Assembly: GCA_913020445.1 (NCBI GenBank) | Contig: CAJWAR010000011.1 | Coordinates: 28,195-92,194 of the forward strand | Reading direction: 5' to 3' | From: an uncultured Rhodospirillaceae bacterium | GTDB taxonomy: Bacteria > Pseudomonadota > Alphaproteobacteria > Rhodospirillales > UBA2165 | DNA length: 64,000 nt | In this document: positions 1 through 9,278 of the stretch, in pieces | Position numbering within the stretch: the first letter of the stretch is position 1 | Layout of the letters: every line of letters starts with the position of its first letter | Notes under the pieces: model-generated | Databases searched by the model: none | What the model was told of the DNA's origin: nothing | What the model saw: the letters and a program-made list of their open reading frames with translations, nothing else | Translations under genes and position numbers: made by a program

Positions 1-13
1 AAGGGCTGAAACA

Positions 14-763
14 GTGACGGAAAAAATTTGGGATAAATATATCTCCGAGCGGGATCAAGGGGTTTTTGATGCCGCCGGATTTGGTCAAAGTGCCGGCTTT
101 GGCGAGCGGCCGGTATTGATGGTTATCGATGTCAGCTACGCGTTTTGTGGTGACAAGCGGGAGCCGATATTGGAGGCGCTCAAAACCTGGAAATTAACCT
201 GCGGCGAAGCGGCTTGGGACGCCATGCCGGTGTTGGTGAAACTCATTGCGGCAGCGCATGCCAAAGGCATTCCGGTTATTTATACGACCGGCTATGGCCG
301 GGACGATAAATGGGACCGCGGCAGCTGGGCGTGGAAAAATCCCCGCGGTGAAAATCTGGAACATTCGGAGCCCGCACCCAAAACCAATCGTGACGGCAAT
401 GATATCGTCGATGAGATTGCGCCGGAAGATCAGGATATTGTCGTCTTCAAACAAAAGCCGAGCGCTTTTCATGAGGCACCGACGGAAAGTTTTTTGAATC
501 TCTTAAATGCCGACTCGGTGATCGTTACCGGCACGACGACGTCCGGTTGTGTCAGGGCCACGGCTGTCGATGCCTTTAGCCGTAATTATCATGTCAGTGT
601 CGTCGAAGATGCCTGCTTTGATCGCTCTGATATATCCCATGCGGTTTCACTGCTGGACCTGCATGCCAAATACGCTGACGTGTTGCCGAGCGATGCGGTG
701 ATCGACTACATCAACGGTCTGCCCGATAATTTGTTTGATCTGCCGAGTGGCGAAGCGGTTTAA
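14..763 (+). CDS. Isochorismatase-family cysteine amidohydrolase
   Basis: A 249-aa cytosolic hydrolase of the isochorismatase / N-carbamoylsarcosine amidase superfamily. The expected catalytic triad is visible: Asp39 in VLMVIDV, Lys146 four residues before the SAF block, and Cys179 in TTTSGCVRAT. The TTTSGCVRAT form is closest to N-carbamoylsarcosine amidase and maleamate amidase types, so an amide or carbamoyl substrate is more likely than isochorismate; the actual substrate cannot be read. The start used is GTG at 14. The frame is open to the window edge, so a start further upstream is possible. The next gene, a CocE hydrolase, lies 103 nt downstream on the same strand, suggesting a hydrolytic catabolic neighbourhood. 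Confidence 0.85.
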   Translation: MTEKIWDKYISERDQGVFDAAGFGQSAGFGERPVLMVIDVSYAFCGDKREPILEALKTWKLTCGEAAWDAMPVLVKLIAAAHAKGIPVIYTTGYGRDDKWDRGSWAWKNPRGENLEHSEPAPKTNRDGNDIVDEIAPEDQDIVVFKQKPSAFHEAPTESFLNLLNADSVIVTGTTTSGCVRATAVDAFSRNYHVSVVEDACFDRSDISHAVSLLDLHAKYADVLPSDAVIDYINGLPDNLFDLPSGEAV

Positions 764-866
764 AACTTTACAAGCATTAACCCCGATTGATCTAGGTTAA
801 ATTGAATCCAGCTTGACGATGCTAGGATACTTCTTCTAACCGGCGCAGTTTAGAAGGGGATGGCTC

Positions 867-2672
867 ATGAGCGATATTTCAGAAACTCAGGTTAACCTAC
901 CGCAAAAGGGCGATAGCCCGCCGGCCAATTATTTCCGCACACCGTCTTATGAGGGGCTGCTTGCCGACAAGGATGTCGCCGTGCCGATGCGTGATGGGGT
1001 CAATCTATCGATTGATTTCTACCGTCCGGATACGGATGAAAAATTGCCGGCGCTGCTGGCCTTCGCCATCTACAACAAAGATATCCAAGGACCCGATGTC
1101 GCCGACGAGTTGCCGCCCCAACCAGCGTGGTCGACGCTTTGGACCGGGCCGTTGGAAACCGGCGACACCCGCTTCTTCGTATCCCGCGGCTATGTCCATG
1201 TCATCGGCTCGCCCAGGGGTATCGGCAAGTCCGAGGGCGGTGGTTCGCGTGAATGGGATTGCTACGATCTGATTGAGTGGATCGCCGGGCAGCCTTGGTG
1301 CGACGGCAATGTCGGCATGGTCGGCATCTCTGGTTTTGGTGCCGAGCAGCTGGCCGTGGCCAAGAAACAACCGCCTCATTTGAAAGCCATCTTCCCGTTT
1401 GATTCCAGAGGCGCCTATGGCCCGATGGGAGGTTTTCGCGATGAGCACACTGGCGGCATGCTGCACCTGTTCCGCTATCTGATTGGTCATTTCTCCGCCA
1501 TCCATCAGGTTAAGGGACAACCCGGCGATCTGCCGCCGGAAAAAGAAGAACTGTGGCGCGCTGCCATGGACAATCCCGACTACCTGATGTATCCGCAATT
1601 ACGCAATATCCTGGCGCAGCGGGGCCAGCATATGCCGCCGTTTTTTGAGATGCTGCTAAATCCTTACGACAATGTTGCCGCGGTTGAGCAAAGCGAAGCA
1701 GAGTTTGCCGACATTAAAGTGCCGACCTATACCGGCTCCGGCTGGTACGGCTATACTTATAAGACTCATTTGAATGGCTGCCAAAATTGGTTCCGCAACA
1801 TTGACGTGCCGAAGAAGCTGATGCTGGCGGGACCGGCTCATCTGGAGCGGCCGTTTCATTCTTTTCATGACGAAATTTTGAAATGGCATGATCATTGGCT
1901 CAAAGGGATCGACACCGGCGTAACTGATGAACCGGCGGTCAAATATTGGGTGATGGGTGAAAACAAGTGGCGCGAGGCCGAAGACTGGCCGCTGCCGGAA
2001 ACCCAATGGACACCGTTCTATCTCAATAGCTGGGAACGGCTAAACCCTGAACCGGTCACGCTGGGGAGTAGTATTGAGGTGCAGGCCCCAGACTCTTTTG
2101 TGCAAATGCCACCGACCCAGACCAACACGGTGCAGCGGTTGCGCTATTTGAGCGAGCCCTTGGCCGAAGATTTGCTTATTGCCGGGCCCGCTGTGCTGAA
2201 CTTGTTTGCCGCCATCGATCAGGACGATACCAACTGGATTGTCAGCCTAAAGGATGTCGGGCCGGACGTGTCGGTTTTGAGTGTGCGCGAAGGCGAGCGG
2301 GAAATTCCAAATGATTTACCCGAACGGGAATTAACGCGCGGCTGGTTAAAAGCGTCGCACCGGGCGGTTGATAAAAGCCGGTCACTACCGGGTCGTCCGT
2401 GGCACCCTTTGACCCGCGAGGCCCAGCAAATGGTTGTGCCGGGTGAGATCAATGAGTATGCCATTGAAATTCTGTCGACAGCTAATTTGTTCCGCCTAGG
2501 CCACCGCATCTGCATTGATATTATGTCGATAGACTTGCCAACCGGCGTCGCCGGCGCCACCAACGCCGAATACGTGCCGTTTCACATCTGTTCGAGCAAA
2601 ACGACGGTGCACAATATCTATCACGATCTTGAACGGCCAAGCCACCTGCTGTTGCCGGTGGTGCCGGTTTAA
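867..2672 (+). CDS. CocE/NonD family alpha/beta hydrolase
   Basis: A 601-aa serine hydrolase of the CocE/NonD (X-Pro dipeptidyl-peptidase S15-like) family, which cleaves esters or amides such as acylated drugs and dipeptide-like substrates. The N-terminal half holds the alpha/beta hydrolase fold with nucleophile Ser155 in GISGFG and an oxyanion-type SPRGIGKSEG block; the His region is in LAGPAHLERPFHSF. The C-terminal third is the jelly-roll domain typical of the family. No signal peptide is seen, so it is probably cytosolic. The ATG follows GAAGGGGAT, a good ribosome site. Its stop overlaps the convergent kinase gene by 4 nt. A second family member lies 3 kb away. The substrate is unknown. 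Confidence 0.88.
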   Translation: MSDISETQVNLPQKGDSPPANYFRTPSYEGLLADKDVAVPMRDGVNLSIDFYRPDTDEKLPALLAFAIYNKDIQGPDVADELPPQPAWSTLWTGPLETGDTRFFVSRGYVHVIGSPRGIGKSEGGGSREWDCYDLIEWIAGQPWCDGNVGMVGISGFGAEQLAVAKKQPPHLKAIFPFDSRGAYGPMGGFRDEHTGGMLHLFRYLIGHFSAIHQVKGQPGDLPPEKEELWRAAMDNPDYLMYPQLRNILAQRGQHMPPFFEMLLNPYDNVAAVEQSEAEFADIKVPTYTGSGWYGYTYKTHLNGCQNWFRNIDVPKKLMLAGPAHLERPFHSFHDEILKWHDHWLKGIDTGVTDEPAVKYWVMGENKWREAEDWPLPETQWTPFYLNSWERLNPEPVTLGSSIEVQAPDSFVQMPPTQTNTVQRLRYLSEPLAEDLLIAGPAVLNLFAAIDQDDTNWIVSLKDVGPDVSVLSVREGEREIPNDLPERELTRGWLKASHRAVDKSRSLPGRPWHPLTREAQQMVVPGEINEYAIEILSTANLFRLGHRICIDIMSIDLPTGVAGATNAEYVPFHICSSKTTVHNIYHDLERPSHLLLPVVPV

Positions 2673-5407
2673 ACCACCCGTTCTTTTGGCAGACAGACAT
2701 TAACAGTAGTTCCAATGCCAAGTTTGCTGTCGATAGTCAGAGTGCCGCCATGCGCTTCCACCAGGCCCTTGGTTAACGGCAGCCCCAAACCAGTGCCTTC
2801 TTGTTCCCGTGTAAGTTCACCGTCAATTTGACCAAATTTTGTAAGAGCGATTTCTATGCCTTTTTCATCCATACCGATTCCAGAATCGGTAATTTTAATT
2901 TGCATACCACCGTCTCCCTGAAGGGTTGCATTGAGATCGACGGTGCCGTCATGATCAGTAAATTTTACTGCGTTTGATAACAGATTGATAAAAATCTGTT
3001 TTATTCTTCGTTCATCGCCGATAATTTTTGGCAGGTTGTCATTAATTTGATTGTTTATAGTTATCCCCTTAGAATTTCTTGCCTGGTTAACTAATTGAAT
3101 TACTGATTTTGCTGATTTCGCAATATCCACATCGTTATCCATAACGGTTAGTTTGCCGTCTTCGATGGCGGAAACATCCAATATATCGTCAACCACGTCC
3201 AGCAAGTGATAACCTGATTTATTTATGTCTTCGGCGTAGCCGCTATAACTGCTGTCGCCGAGTGGCCCAAAGGTCTCAGCTTTAAAAATGTCAGAAAAAC
3301 CGATGATGGCGTTTAGCGGAGTGCGAAGTTCATGACTCATATTTGCCAGAAATTCTGATTTGGACCGGTTAGCGATTTCCGCTTTTTCTTTTGCCGCCCA
3401 AAGTTCCACTTCGCGGTTTTTGTAATTGGTGACGTCAGAGTGAATTGCAACCATATCGCCGTTTGGCAATTTTTGTCTCGAAACCCTAATCCATTTGTCG
3501 CGGACAGAATATTCCGTTTCGCTATTCGGCAGGGAATGGGATGATTTTCTTTCAGCAAGCCATTCTTTAAGTGAAATCTGGTTAGATTCTTCAGGGCTCA
3601 TAAAGATTGGGGCAAATTCTGGAATAATATCTTCATGCTTCGCACCCGGTACAAACTTACTAGAAATTTCAGGGTACATTTTTTTGAAATGACTGTTGCA
3701 GGTCACCAATCGATCATCTGAATCCCACAGGATAAATCCTTCATCCAGATTTTCGATAGCATTCGTAAATCGATTTTGTAATTCATTCGCCTTCTGCCGC
3801 GTCGTGACTTCGATGGTCGTGTCCGTTGTGGTACCACGAAACCCCATGAATTCTCCGACTTCGCTATAAATTGGTTTGCCAGTGATGACACCATGAACAA
3901 TAGTTCCGTCAAGATTCCAAGTGATTTGAAAGTTCCGGAATGCTTTCTGCTCAAGGAAAAACGAGCAAAGTCTTTCCAGTTCATTCCCTTGAAGTTGACC
4001 ATGAAAATTTTCCCAAGGGGTTTTTCCTAATACATCTTTGGTCTCTTTTACGAGTCCTTTTACTGGGTCGGAAACTTCTACATAACGATGCTCAGCATTT
4101 GTTTCCCAGAATCGGTCGGCTGCTGCATTGGCGAAATCTTTGAACCGCAACTCTCTTTCACGCAACTCAGTAGTTCGCTCTTCGACCCGGATTTCCAACT
4201 CTTCATTGGCTTTTCTGAGTTCCATTTCAGCAATTTTACGAGCGGTGATGTCATTCCGCAAAATTAATGTGCCACCATCATGAGTCCGAATTCTGCTTAC
4301 TTGCGACCAGCGGCCATCACCTAGCTGCTGATCCTCTGCATCCACTGCCAGCCGATGTTCATCTAGTGTTTTTTGGACCCACGCTTCAGAATCCCTATTT
4401 TCATCTGGAACCAGCGCCTTTTTTTCTATGGCGCGAATTATTGTTTCGATCGGTGTGCCTGGCTCGAGCAATTCTACGATAGCAAACAATTCCTTCTTCA
4501 TTCTGGAATTACACATGACGAGCTTGTCTCTGTCGTCATAAAGACTGATACTTAAGGATAATTTCTCTATCGTGTCGAAAAATCGTTTTTCTTGATCCGT
4601 CGCTTGCGTTCTAGCTTGAACTTCATCAGTCCGGTCAGAAATGGTGCCGCGATAACCTGAAAATTTCCCGTTATCATCAAAATATGGCACCGCTGACATA
4701 TACAGGTGTCGAAATAATCCATTGCTATCCAGCCAATTATATTGAAATTCTTTTATCGGCTCGTGTCGCGACAGCATTTCCTCTAGATCGTCCCATTGTT
4801 CAGATGTTACTCCCTCAACTTTCCATGGTTTTTTGCCAATCAGTTTATCCTCGGAGAGAGTAAGTTCTTTCGTTGCCTGACCAACGAAAATATAACGAAA
4901 CTCGCTATCAGTTTCCCAGAACCGATCGGCTGCAGATTGAGTAAAGTCCTTGAACCTTAATTCACTCTGCTGGAGTTCAATCTCAGATCGCTTGCGCCCG
5001 GTGATATCCTGATAACTGCCCAAAACGCCAATAATATTTCCGGCGTCATCCTTGAGCGGTATTTTACTGGTTTCAACCCAATTGACTGAACCGTCAGCGG
5101 TAACATGTTTTTCTTCGAAATTTATTTTTGGTGTACCGTTCTGGATAACTTTTCGGTCATCGGCATTAAATTGTTCTGCGAGGATTTTCCACGGCAGTTC
5201 GCTATCCCTTTTTCCTATAATGCCTGCCGGATCGGATAATCCGGCATCATGGGCGAAGGCTTTGTTACAGCCTAGATAGACTAAATCGAGATCTTTCCAG
5301 AAAACGCGTGAAGGAATGGAATCCAGAACGAGTTGATATAGCTCCTCCTGTCCGCCCAATAATTCGCTTAAAACGCCAATATCTGGAGAAAATGAATCTG
5401 AAACCAT
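2669..5407 (-). CDS. Multi-PAS sensor histidine kinase
   Basis: A 912-aa soluble hybrid-less histidine kinase with no transmembrane segment. About five PAS domains fill residues 20-650, then HisKA with phospho-acceptor His692 in MSHELRTPLNAI, then HATPase_c with N box INLLSNAVKF, G1 DSGIGM and G2 GTGLGLPL. There is no receiver domain and no response regulator gene nearby, so it is an orphan kinase. Residues of about 145-300 and 415-575 look like a tandem duplication of a PAS pair: both begin LRFKDF..(A)ADRFWET and continue to a GYRGT/GFRGT block and a CNS.(M/F)KK block. It is convergent with the upstream CocE gene and divergent from the next one, so a link to these hydrolases is only positional. 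Confidence 0.9.
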   Translation of the reverse strand: MVSDSFSPDIGVLSELLGGQEELYQLVLDSIPSRVFWKDLDLVYLGCNKAFAHDAGLSDPAGIIGKRDSELPWKILAEQFNADDRKVIQNGTPKINFEEKHVTADGSVNWVETSKIPLKDDAGNIIGVLGSYQDITGRKRSEIELQQSELRFKDFTQSAADRFWETDSEFRYIFVGQATKELTLSEDKLIGKKPWKVEGVTSEQWDDLEEMLSRHEPIKEFQYNWLDSNGLFRHLYMSAVPYFDDNGKFSGYRGTISDRTDEVQARTQATDQEKRFFDTIEKLSLSISLYDDRDKLVMCNSRMKKELFAIVELLEPGTPIETIIRAIEKKALVPDENRDSEAWVQKTLDEHRLAVDAEDQQLGDGRWSQVSRIRTHDGGTLILRNDITARKIAEMELRKANEELEIRVEERTTELRERELRFKDFANAAADRFWETNAEHRYVEVSDPVKGLVKETKDVLGKTPWENFHGQLQGNELERLCSFFLEQKAFRNFQITWNLDGTIVHGVITGKPIYSEVGEFMGFRGTTTDTTIEVTTRQKANELQNRFTNAIENLDEGFILWDSDDRLVTCNSHFKKMYPEISSKFVPGAKHEDIIPEFAPIFMSPEESNQISLKEWLAERKSSHSLPNSETEYSVRDKWIRVSRQKLPNGDMVAIHSDVTNYKNREVELWAAKEKAEIANRSKSEFLANMSHELRTPLNAIIGFSDIFKAETFGPLGDSSYSGYAEDINKSGYHLLDVVDDILDVSAIEDGKLTVMDNDVDIAKSAKSVIQLVNQARNSKGITINNQINDNLPKIIGDERRIKQIFINLLSNAVKFTDHDGTVDLNATLQGDGGMQIKITDSGIGMDEKGIEIALTKFGQIDGELTREQEGTGLGLPLTKGLVEAHGGTLTIDSKLGIGTTVNVCLPKERVV

Positions 5408-5669
5408 AATAAATATGTGGGTATGAGTAAGATTATATTCAATAGTAATTCGTCATCATAAAGATGTTATTGAGAGGTAAGACACTTAATCAAATATCGT
5501 ATTCTTTTTACTATTTTAGTTCTGTTTTTTCATCGCCGGTAGATGACAGGCTAAATAACCTCGTCATCGTGCAGTTTGGCAAATGCGGCTGCAGCGCAAA
5601 TGCTATTTAAATTGCGCCGGCCCGCCTGATTTTCTACCATCCGAAGAATAAGATATGGGGAGGGGAAAA
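5408..5669. other. Divergent intergenic region without a clear gene
   Basis: AT-rich gap of 262 nt between the divergent histidine kinase and CocE genes; it must hold both promoters. No convincing -35/-10 pair or structured RNA was found. It contains a repeated GCAAATGC word near 5580-5610 of unknown meaning. Confidence 0.4.
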
Positions 5670-7322
5670 ATGACTGAGGAAATCAACCAACTTCCTGCAC
5701 CACGCGAAGTAAAAGTCACGGTTCATGACGGCATTGAAATAGCGGTGGCGCTTTATATGCCAGAGGGTGAAGGGCCATTTCCGGCGTTATTTGCACCGTC
5801 TCCCTATCGCTACGACAACAATAAGGTGCCCGCCACACCGCAATTCCTGTGGCGTGAAACCGGCCCCATCGGTTTCTATTTAGACCAGGGGTATGTTTAT
5901 GCCCAAATGGATGTGCGTGGCTGCGGTCAATCCGGCGGCGAGTTTAGGTTGCTCGACAAAAATGAAACAATGGATTTGTATGACGTGATTGAATGGCTGG
6001 GCAGCCAAGATTGGTCAAACGGTAAAGTCGGCGGCCTCGGCCAATCTTATTTCTGCATGCTGCAATGGTGGATGGCCATTCTGAAGCCGCCATCGCTGGC
6101 CTGCATCGCCGCCTTCGATGGCCTCAATGATCCTTACCGGGCATCGGCTTATACCGGTGGTATTCTGGGTGATTTTTTTGGCTCCTACTGGTGGAACCAG
6201 AACCGGATTATCAACCGTCATCCGGCCAATCGCGGCCCTTCAATTGAACAAACATATGATCTTAATTTAGCGGTTCAGCAACACCCGACCTATGACGATT
6301 TTTGGCGTGAGCGGTGTGCCGCCGAGCGGCTAAACGAAATTGAAGTGCCGCTCTATTCCATCGGCATCTGGGGTAAAATTGATCTGCACACGCGTGGCAA
6401 CATTGACGGCTATCGGGGCGCATCGGGGCCTAAAAAGCTGCGCATGAACGGACCCATAAACGCCTTTGCCGCCAACCGTGAGTTCAACAGCGTCGAAATG
6501 CATCAGGAACTTTTGCTGCCGTTTTATGATCATTACCTCAAAGGCCTGGACACCAATTACAAGGACCGGCCCGAGGTGGAATATTTCATGCGCGGCGCTG
6601 ATGAATATCGCACCGCAGATAGCTGGCCACCGGCGGGCGTGAACTATCTCACTTGGCATCTCAATGGCGATGAAAGCGGTAGTGTGACATCGTTCAATGA
6701 TGGCGGCTTGTCGCGTGAAACACCTTCCGGCACAGACGCGACCTCCTACAGCTATCCTGATCCCAACTGGCTGATGGGAGTTGTCGGTATGGGGCCGGCG
6801 GGCGTGCCGGACCCGGCGCGGCGGGTTTTGACGTTTACCACTGACCCGCTGGCCGAAGATTTAGAGATTGCCGGTCCGATTAAGCTGGTGTTGTACATCT
6901 CATCGAGCGAGACCGATGCTGATTTTTTTGTCAAACTGTCTGAGCAAATGCCACAGGCGCCGGAGGAACGGGAGAAAGGTTTAAACCCGGCTTATGTATG
7001 CCTTACCAAAGGATGGCTCCGGGCATCACACCGGGCGCTGGATCTTGAAAAAAGCACTGAGATGGAACCGTACCACTCACACAGCGATCCCGAACCGATT
7101 GAGCCGGGTAAAGTGTACCAATTGGATATCTCCATCGAACCTATGGCGCACCGCTTCAAGCAAGGCAATCGCCTGCGTCTCGAAATCGTTAATGGCGATT
7201 CGGTGGTTACCGACGTTATCTGGACCCATTATTACCTGCCGCATAAGATTGGCACGGACACCATCTATCATTCCGAAGAATACCCATCGGCACTTACTTT
7301 GCCGGTGATGGAAGGCGCCTAG
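5670..7322 (+). CDS. CocE/NonD family alpha/beta hydrolase
   Basis: A 550-aa serine hydrolase of the CocE/NonD family. The nucleophile is Ser126 in GLGQSY, the DVRGCGQSGG block forms the oxyanion region, and the C-terminal half carries the family's beta jelly-roll ending in PVMEGA. The start at 5670 is preferred over an ATG at 5655 because a strong GGGGAGGGG ribosome site lies between the two. It is distinct in sequence from the hydrolase at 867-2672, so this is not a recent duplication. No secretion signal. The substrate cannot be inferred beyond ester or amide bonds. Confidence 0.87.
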   Translation: MTEEINQLPAPREVKVTVHDGIEIAVALYMPEGEGPFPALFAPSPYRYDNNKVPATPQFLWRETGPIGFYLDQGYVYAQMDVRGCGQSGGEFRLLDKNETMDLYDVIEWLGSQDWSNGKVGGLGQSYFCMLQWWMAILKPPSLACIAAFDGLNDPYRASAYTGGILGDFFGSYWWNQNRIINRHPANRGPSIEQTYDLNLAVQQHPTYDDFWRERCAAERLNEIEVPLYSIGIWGKIDLHTRGNIDGYRGASGPKKLRMNGPINAFAANREFNSVEMHQELLLPFYDHYLKGLDTNYKDRPEVEYFMRGADEYRTADSWPPAGVNYLTWHLNGDESGSVTSFNDGGLSRETPSGTDATSYSYPDPNWLMGVVGMGPAGVPDPARRVLTFTTDPLAEDLEIAGPIKLVLYISSSETDADFFVKLSEQMPQAPEEREKGLNPAYVCLTKGWLRASHRALDLEKSTEMEPYHSHSDPEPIEPGKVYQLDISIEPMAHRFKQGNRLRLEIVNGDSVVTDVIWTHYYLPHKIGTDTIYHSEEYPSALTLPVMEGA

Positions 7323-7395
7323 AAATCGACAGCGTATTGTCACCTTAACGGGCTAGTGTTTTGGCGAATAAGGCGGGACAGGCTAAGCTACGTTT

Positions 7396-8130
7396 ATGGG
7401 GAAGATAAAACTTTCAATCATAATGCTGTGCCTATCGCTGTTTGTGGGTTCGACCCAAGCTGCGCCGATCGAAGTTGATCTGGAACTGGTGCTGCTGGTC
7501 GATGTGTCGTCAAGCGTCGACAGCATGGAATCACGGTTGCAGCGCAAAGGCTATGTCGATGCGATGACCGATGCCAGCGTGCTGGCAGCGATCAAAAAAA
7601 CCAGGCTCGGCCGCATTGCGGTGACCTATATCGAATGGTCGAGCGGCAACAAGCAATCGGTGGTGGCACCCTGGTTTATCATTGAAGACTTTGCCAGCGC
7701 GTTTGCCTTTGCCACGCTCATCGAAGCCGCCCCCCGGTCTTTTGGCCATTTCACCTCGATCGGCAGCGCCTTGAAATTCGCCATACCTCAGTTTGAGAAT
7801 AACGCTATCAAAGGCGAAAGACGGGCGATTGATATTTCCGCCGACGGCCCCAACAATGATGGACCATCACCCGCCATCATCAGGGACATCGCTGTCGCCA
7901 GCGGCATCACCATAAATGGCTTGCCGATCGTCAATGACCGATTGCAAAGCTCGGGTATGAAGCAGATGCCAAATTATGATCATTATTTCGCTGATTGCGT
8001 AATTGGCGGCGCCAATGCCTTCATGGTAATCGCCGATGATTATCAGGACTTTGCCCGGGCGATTAAAAAGAAGCTGATTTTTGAAGTCGCGGGCCGCGTA
8101 CCGCCGGAATTCAAACTCTGGGCGCAATAA
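7396..8130 (+). CDS. DUF1194 domain secreted protein
   Basis: A 244-aa protein of the DUF1194 family, which has a von Willebrand factor A-like fold. Residues 1-23 form a signal peptide ending in TQA-AP, so it is exported. The DVSSSVD motif (D.S.S) at about residue 36 is the expected metal-ion-dependent adhesion site, and VTYIEWS, DGPNN and GITINGLPI are family signatures. Its role is unknown; VWA folds usually bind protein partners through a metal ion. A second DUF1194 gene lies at 14424-15290 in the same orientation. Its 3' end faces the rhomboid gene. Confidence 0.85.
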   Translation: MGKIKLSIIMLCLSLFVGSTQAAPIEVDLELVLLVDVSSSVDSMESRLQRKGYVDAMTDASVLAAIKKTRLGRIAVTYIEWSSGNKQSVVAPWFIIEDFASAFAFATLIEAAPRSFGHFTSIGSALKFAIPQFENNAIKGERRAIDISADGPNNDGPSPAIIRDIAVASGITINGLPIVNDRLQSSGMKQMPNYDHYFADCVIGGANAFMVIADDYQDFARAIKKKLIFEVAGRVPPEFKLWAQ

Positions 8131-8230
8131 TCTTATCTGATGAAAGCTGCCGGGCACGCGAAGGCAAATTGCGATGCCGGGATTGATTATCAGCGTAAAG
8201 GCACTCCCAAACCCAGAAGAGTTTATTAGA

Positions 8231-9106
8231 TTATCTGCCTGGCGGCTTCTTGCTGCTTGGCAGGTCATTTGGATTGACGACGCCGAGCGGCTGGTTTTTG
8301 GACGGAGATTTGGTTGGCTTATCCCACGGTCCGGGAGTCCTATCCGCAATTATTGTATTGGGAAAGATCGAGCGGCCATGCTGACGTTCAGCCAGATCAA
8401 TAACATTGGGATTGTCCGGGCCAAATCGCCCCGCACCGTCAAACAGCGGCACGTCTTTGCGCCGGAACGGAACCACCAATATCATGCCGGCGAGGAAGCC
8501 GCCGATATGGGCCCACCAGGCAGTACCGTCATCCGAGTTTAAACTGATAAACTGCAAACCGATCCAGCCGCCCAACACCAGAATGGCCGGCAGGCGCAGC
8601 GGGATAATGTTCATAAACAGGACCAATATCCTGGCCTTGGGATGCAGCACGAGATAGGCGCCCAACACACCGGAGATGGCGCCACTCGCGCCGATCAAGG
8701 GGGCTTCGGAACCCGCTTCCATCACCGCATGGGACAGTGTCGCCAATACGCCGCATAAAAGGTAAAAGGCGATATAACGTAAATGGCCCATCGCATCTTC
8801 AACATTGTCGCCGAAGACCCAGAGAAACAGCATGTTAAAAATCAAATGCATCCAGCCGCCATGAAGAAACAGGCTGGTGACCATGGTAAATGTTTCGGGG
8901 ATTAAAATTAGGTCCGGGCTAAGGTCGCGGGAGCCAAATAGAACAGCGGGAATGGTGCCGAGGCCAAAGATATAGCGGCCTTGTTCCTGGCCGAGTGACA
9001 ATTGCCACAAAAACACGGCAACGCAGGCGACGATCAGGGTTACCGTCACATACTGAAAATTTATACGCGATAACTCGTTATCATCTTTGAGCGGCAATAA
9101 CGCCAT
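8231..9106 (-). CDS. Rhomboid family intramembrane serine protease
   Basis: A 291-aa multi-pass membrane protease. Catalytic Ser141 lies in GASGAISG and catalytic His200 in AHIGG; the HGGWMHLIFNML block after the first loop is the standard rhomboid signature. About six hydrophobic segments are seen between residues 15 and 215. The last 75 residues are hydrophilic and rich in Pro and Lys, a cytoplasmic tail. This form resembles the bacterial rhomboids that start with a short cytoplasmic DDN-rich segment. It probably cleaves membrane protein segments; the target is unknown. Transcribed alone, downstream of the dioxygenase gene on the same strand. Confidence 0.9.
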   Translation of the reverse strand: MALLPLKDDNELSRINFQYVTVTLIVACVAVFLWQLSLGQEQGRYIFGLGTIPAVLFGSRDLSPDLILIPETFTMVTSLFLHGGWMHLIFNMLFLWVFGDNVEDAMGHLRYIAFYLLCGVLATLSHAVMEAGSEAPLIGASGAISGVLGAYLVLHPKARILVLFMNIIPLRLPAILVLGGWIGLQFISLNSDDGTAWWAHIGGFLAGMILVVPFRRKDVPLFDGAGRFGPDNPNVIDLAERQHGRSIFPNTIIADRTPGPWDKPTKSPSKNQPLGVVNPNDLPSSKKPPGR

Positions 9107-9225
9107 CAGATACCCTTATTCATAACAGCCGGTTACTATGTGATAATTCAACGGCAGCAAATTAGCATGAAATTTCGATGGCGGCGATCAGGATTTAGGG
9201 AGTAGATCGATAAGGGAAATCAGAA

Positions 9226-9250
9226 ACAGGACCACCTTTGATGATCCTGT
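9226..9250 (-). terminator. Possible terminator hairpin after the dioxygenase gene
   Basis: Inverted arms ACAGGA (9226-9231) and TCCTGT (9245-9250) lie just past the stop of the minus-strand dioxygenase gene. On the minus strand the hairpin is followed by only TTTC, so the terminator is weak or Rho-assisted. Confidence 0.35.
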
Positions 9251-9278
9251 CTCTAATATTACAACGCTACTCTGAGTT

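Noticed and set aside
5474..5491. An 18-nt word matching 21347-21364 at 17 positions.
   Set aside because: With both strands of 64 kb considered, a few matches of this quality are expected by chance.
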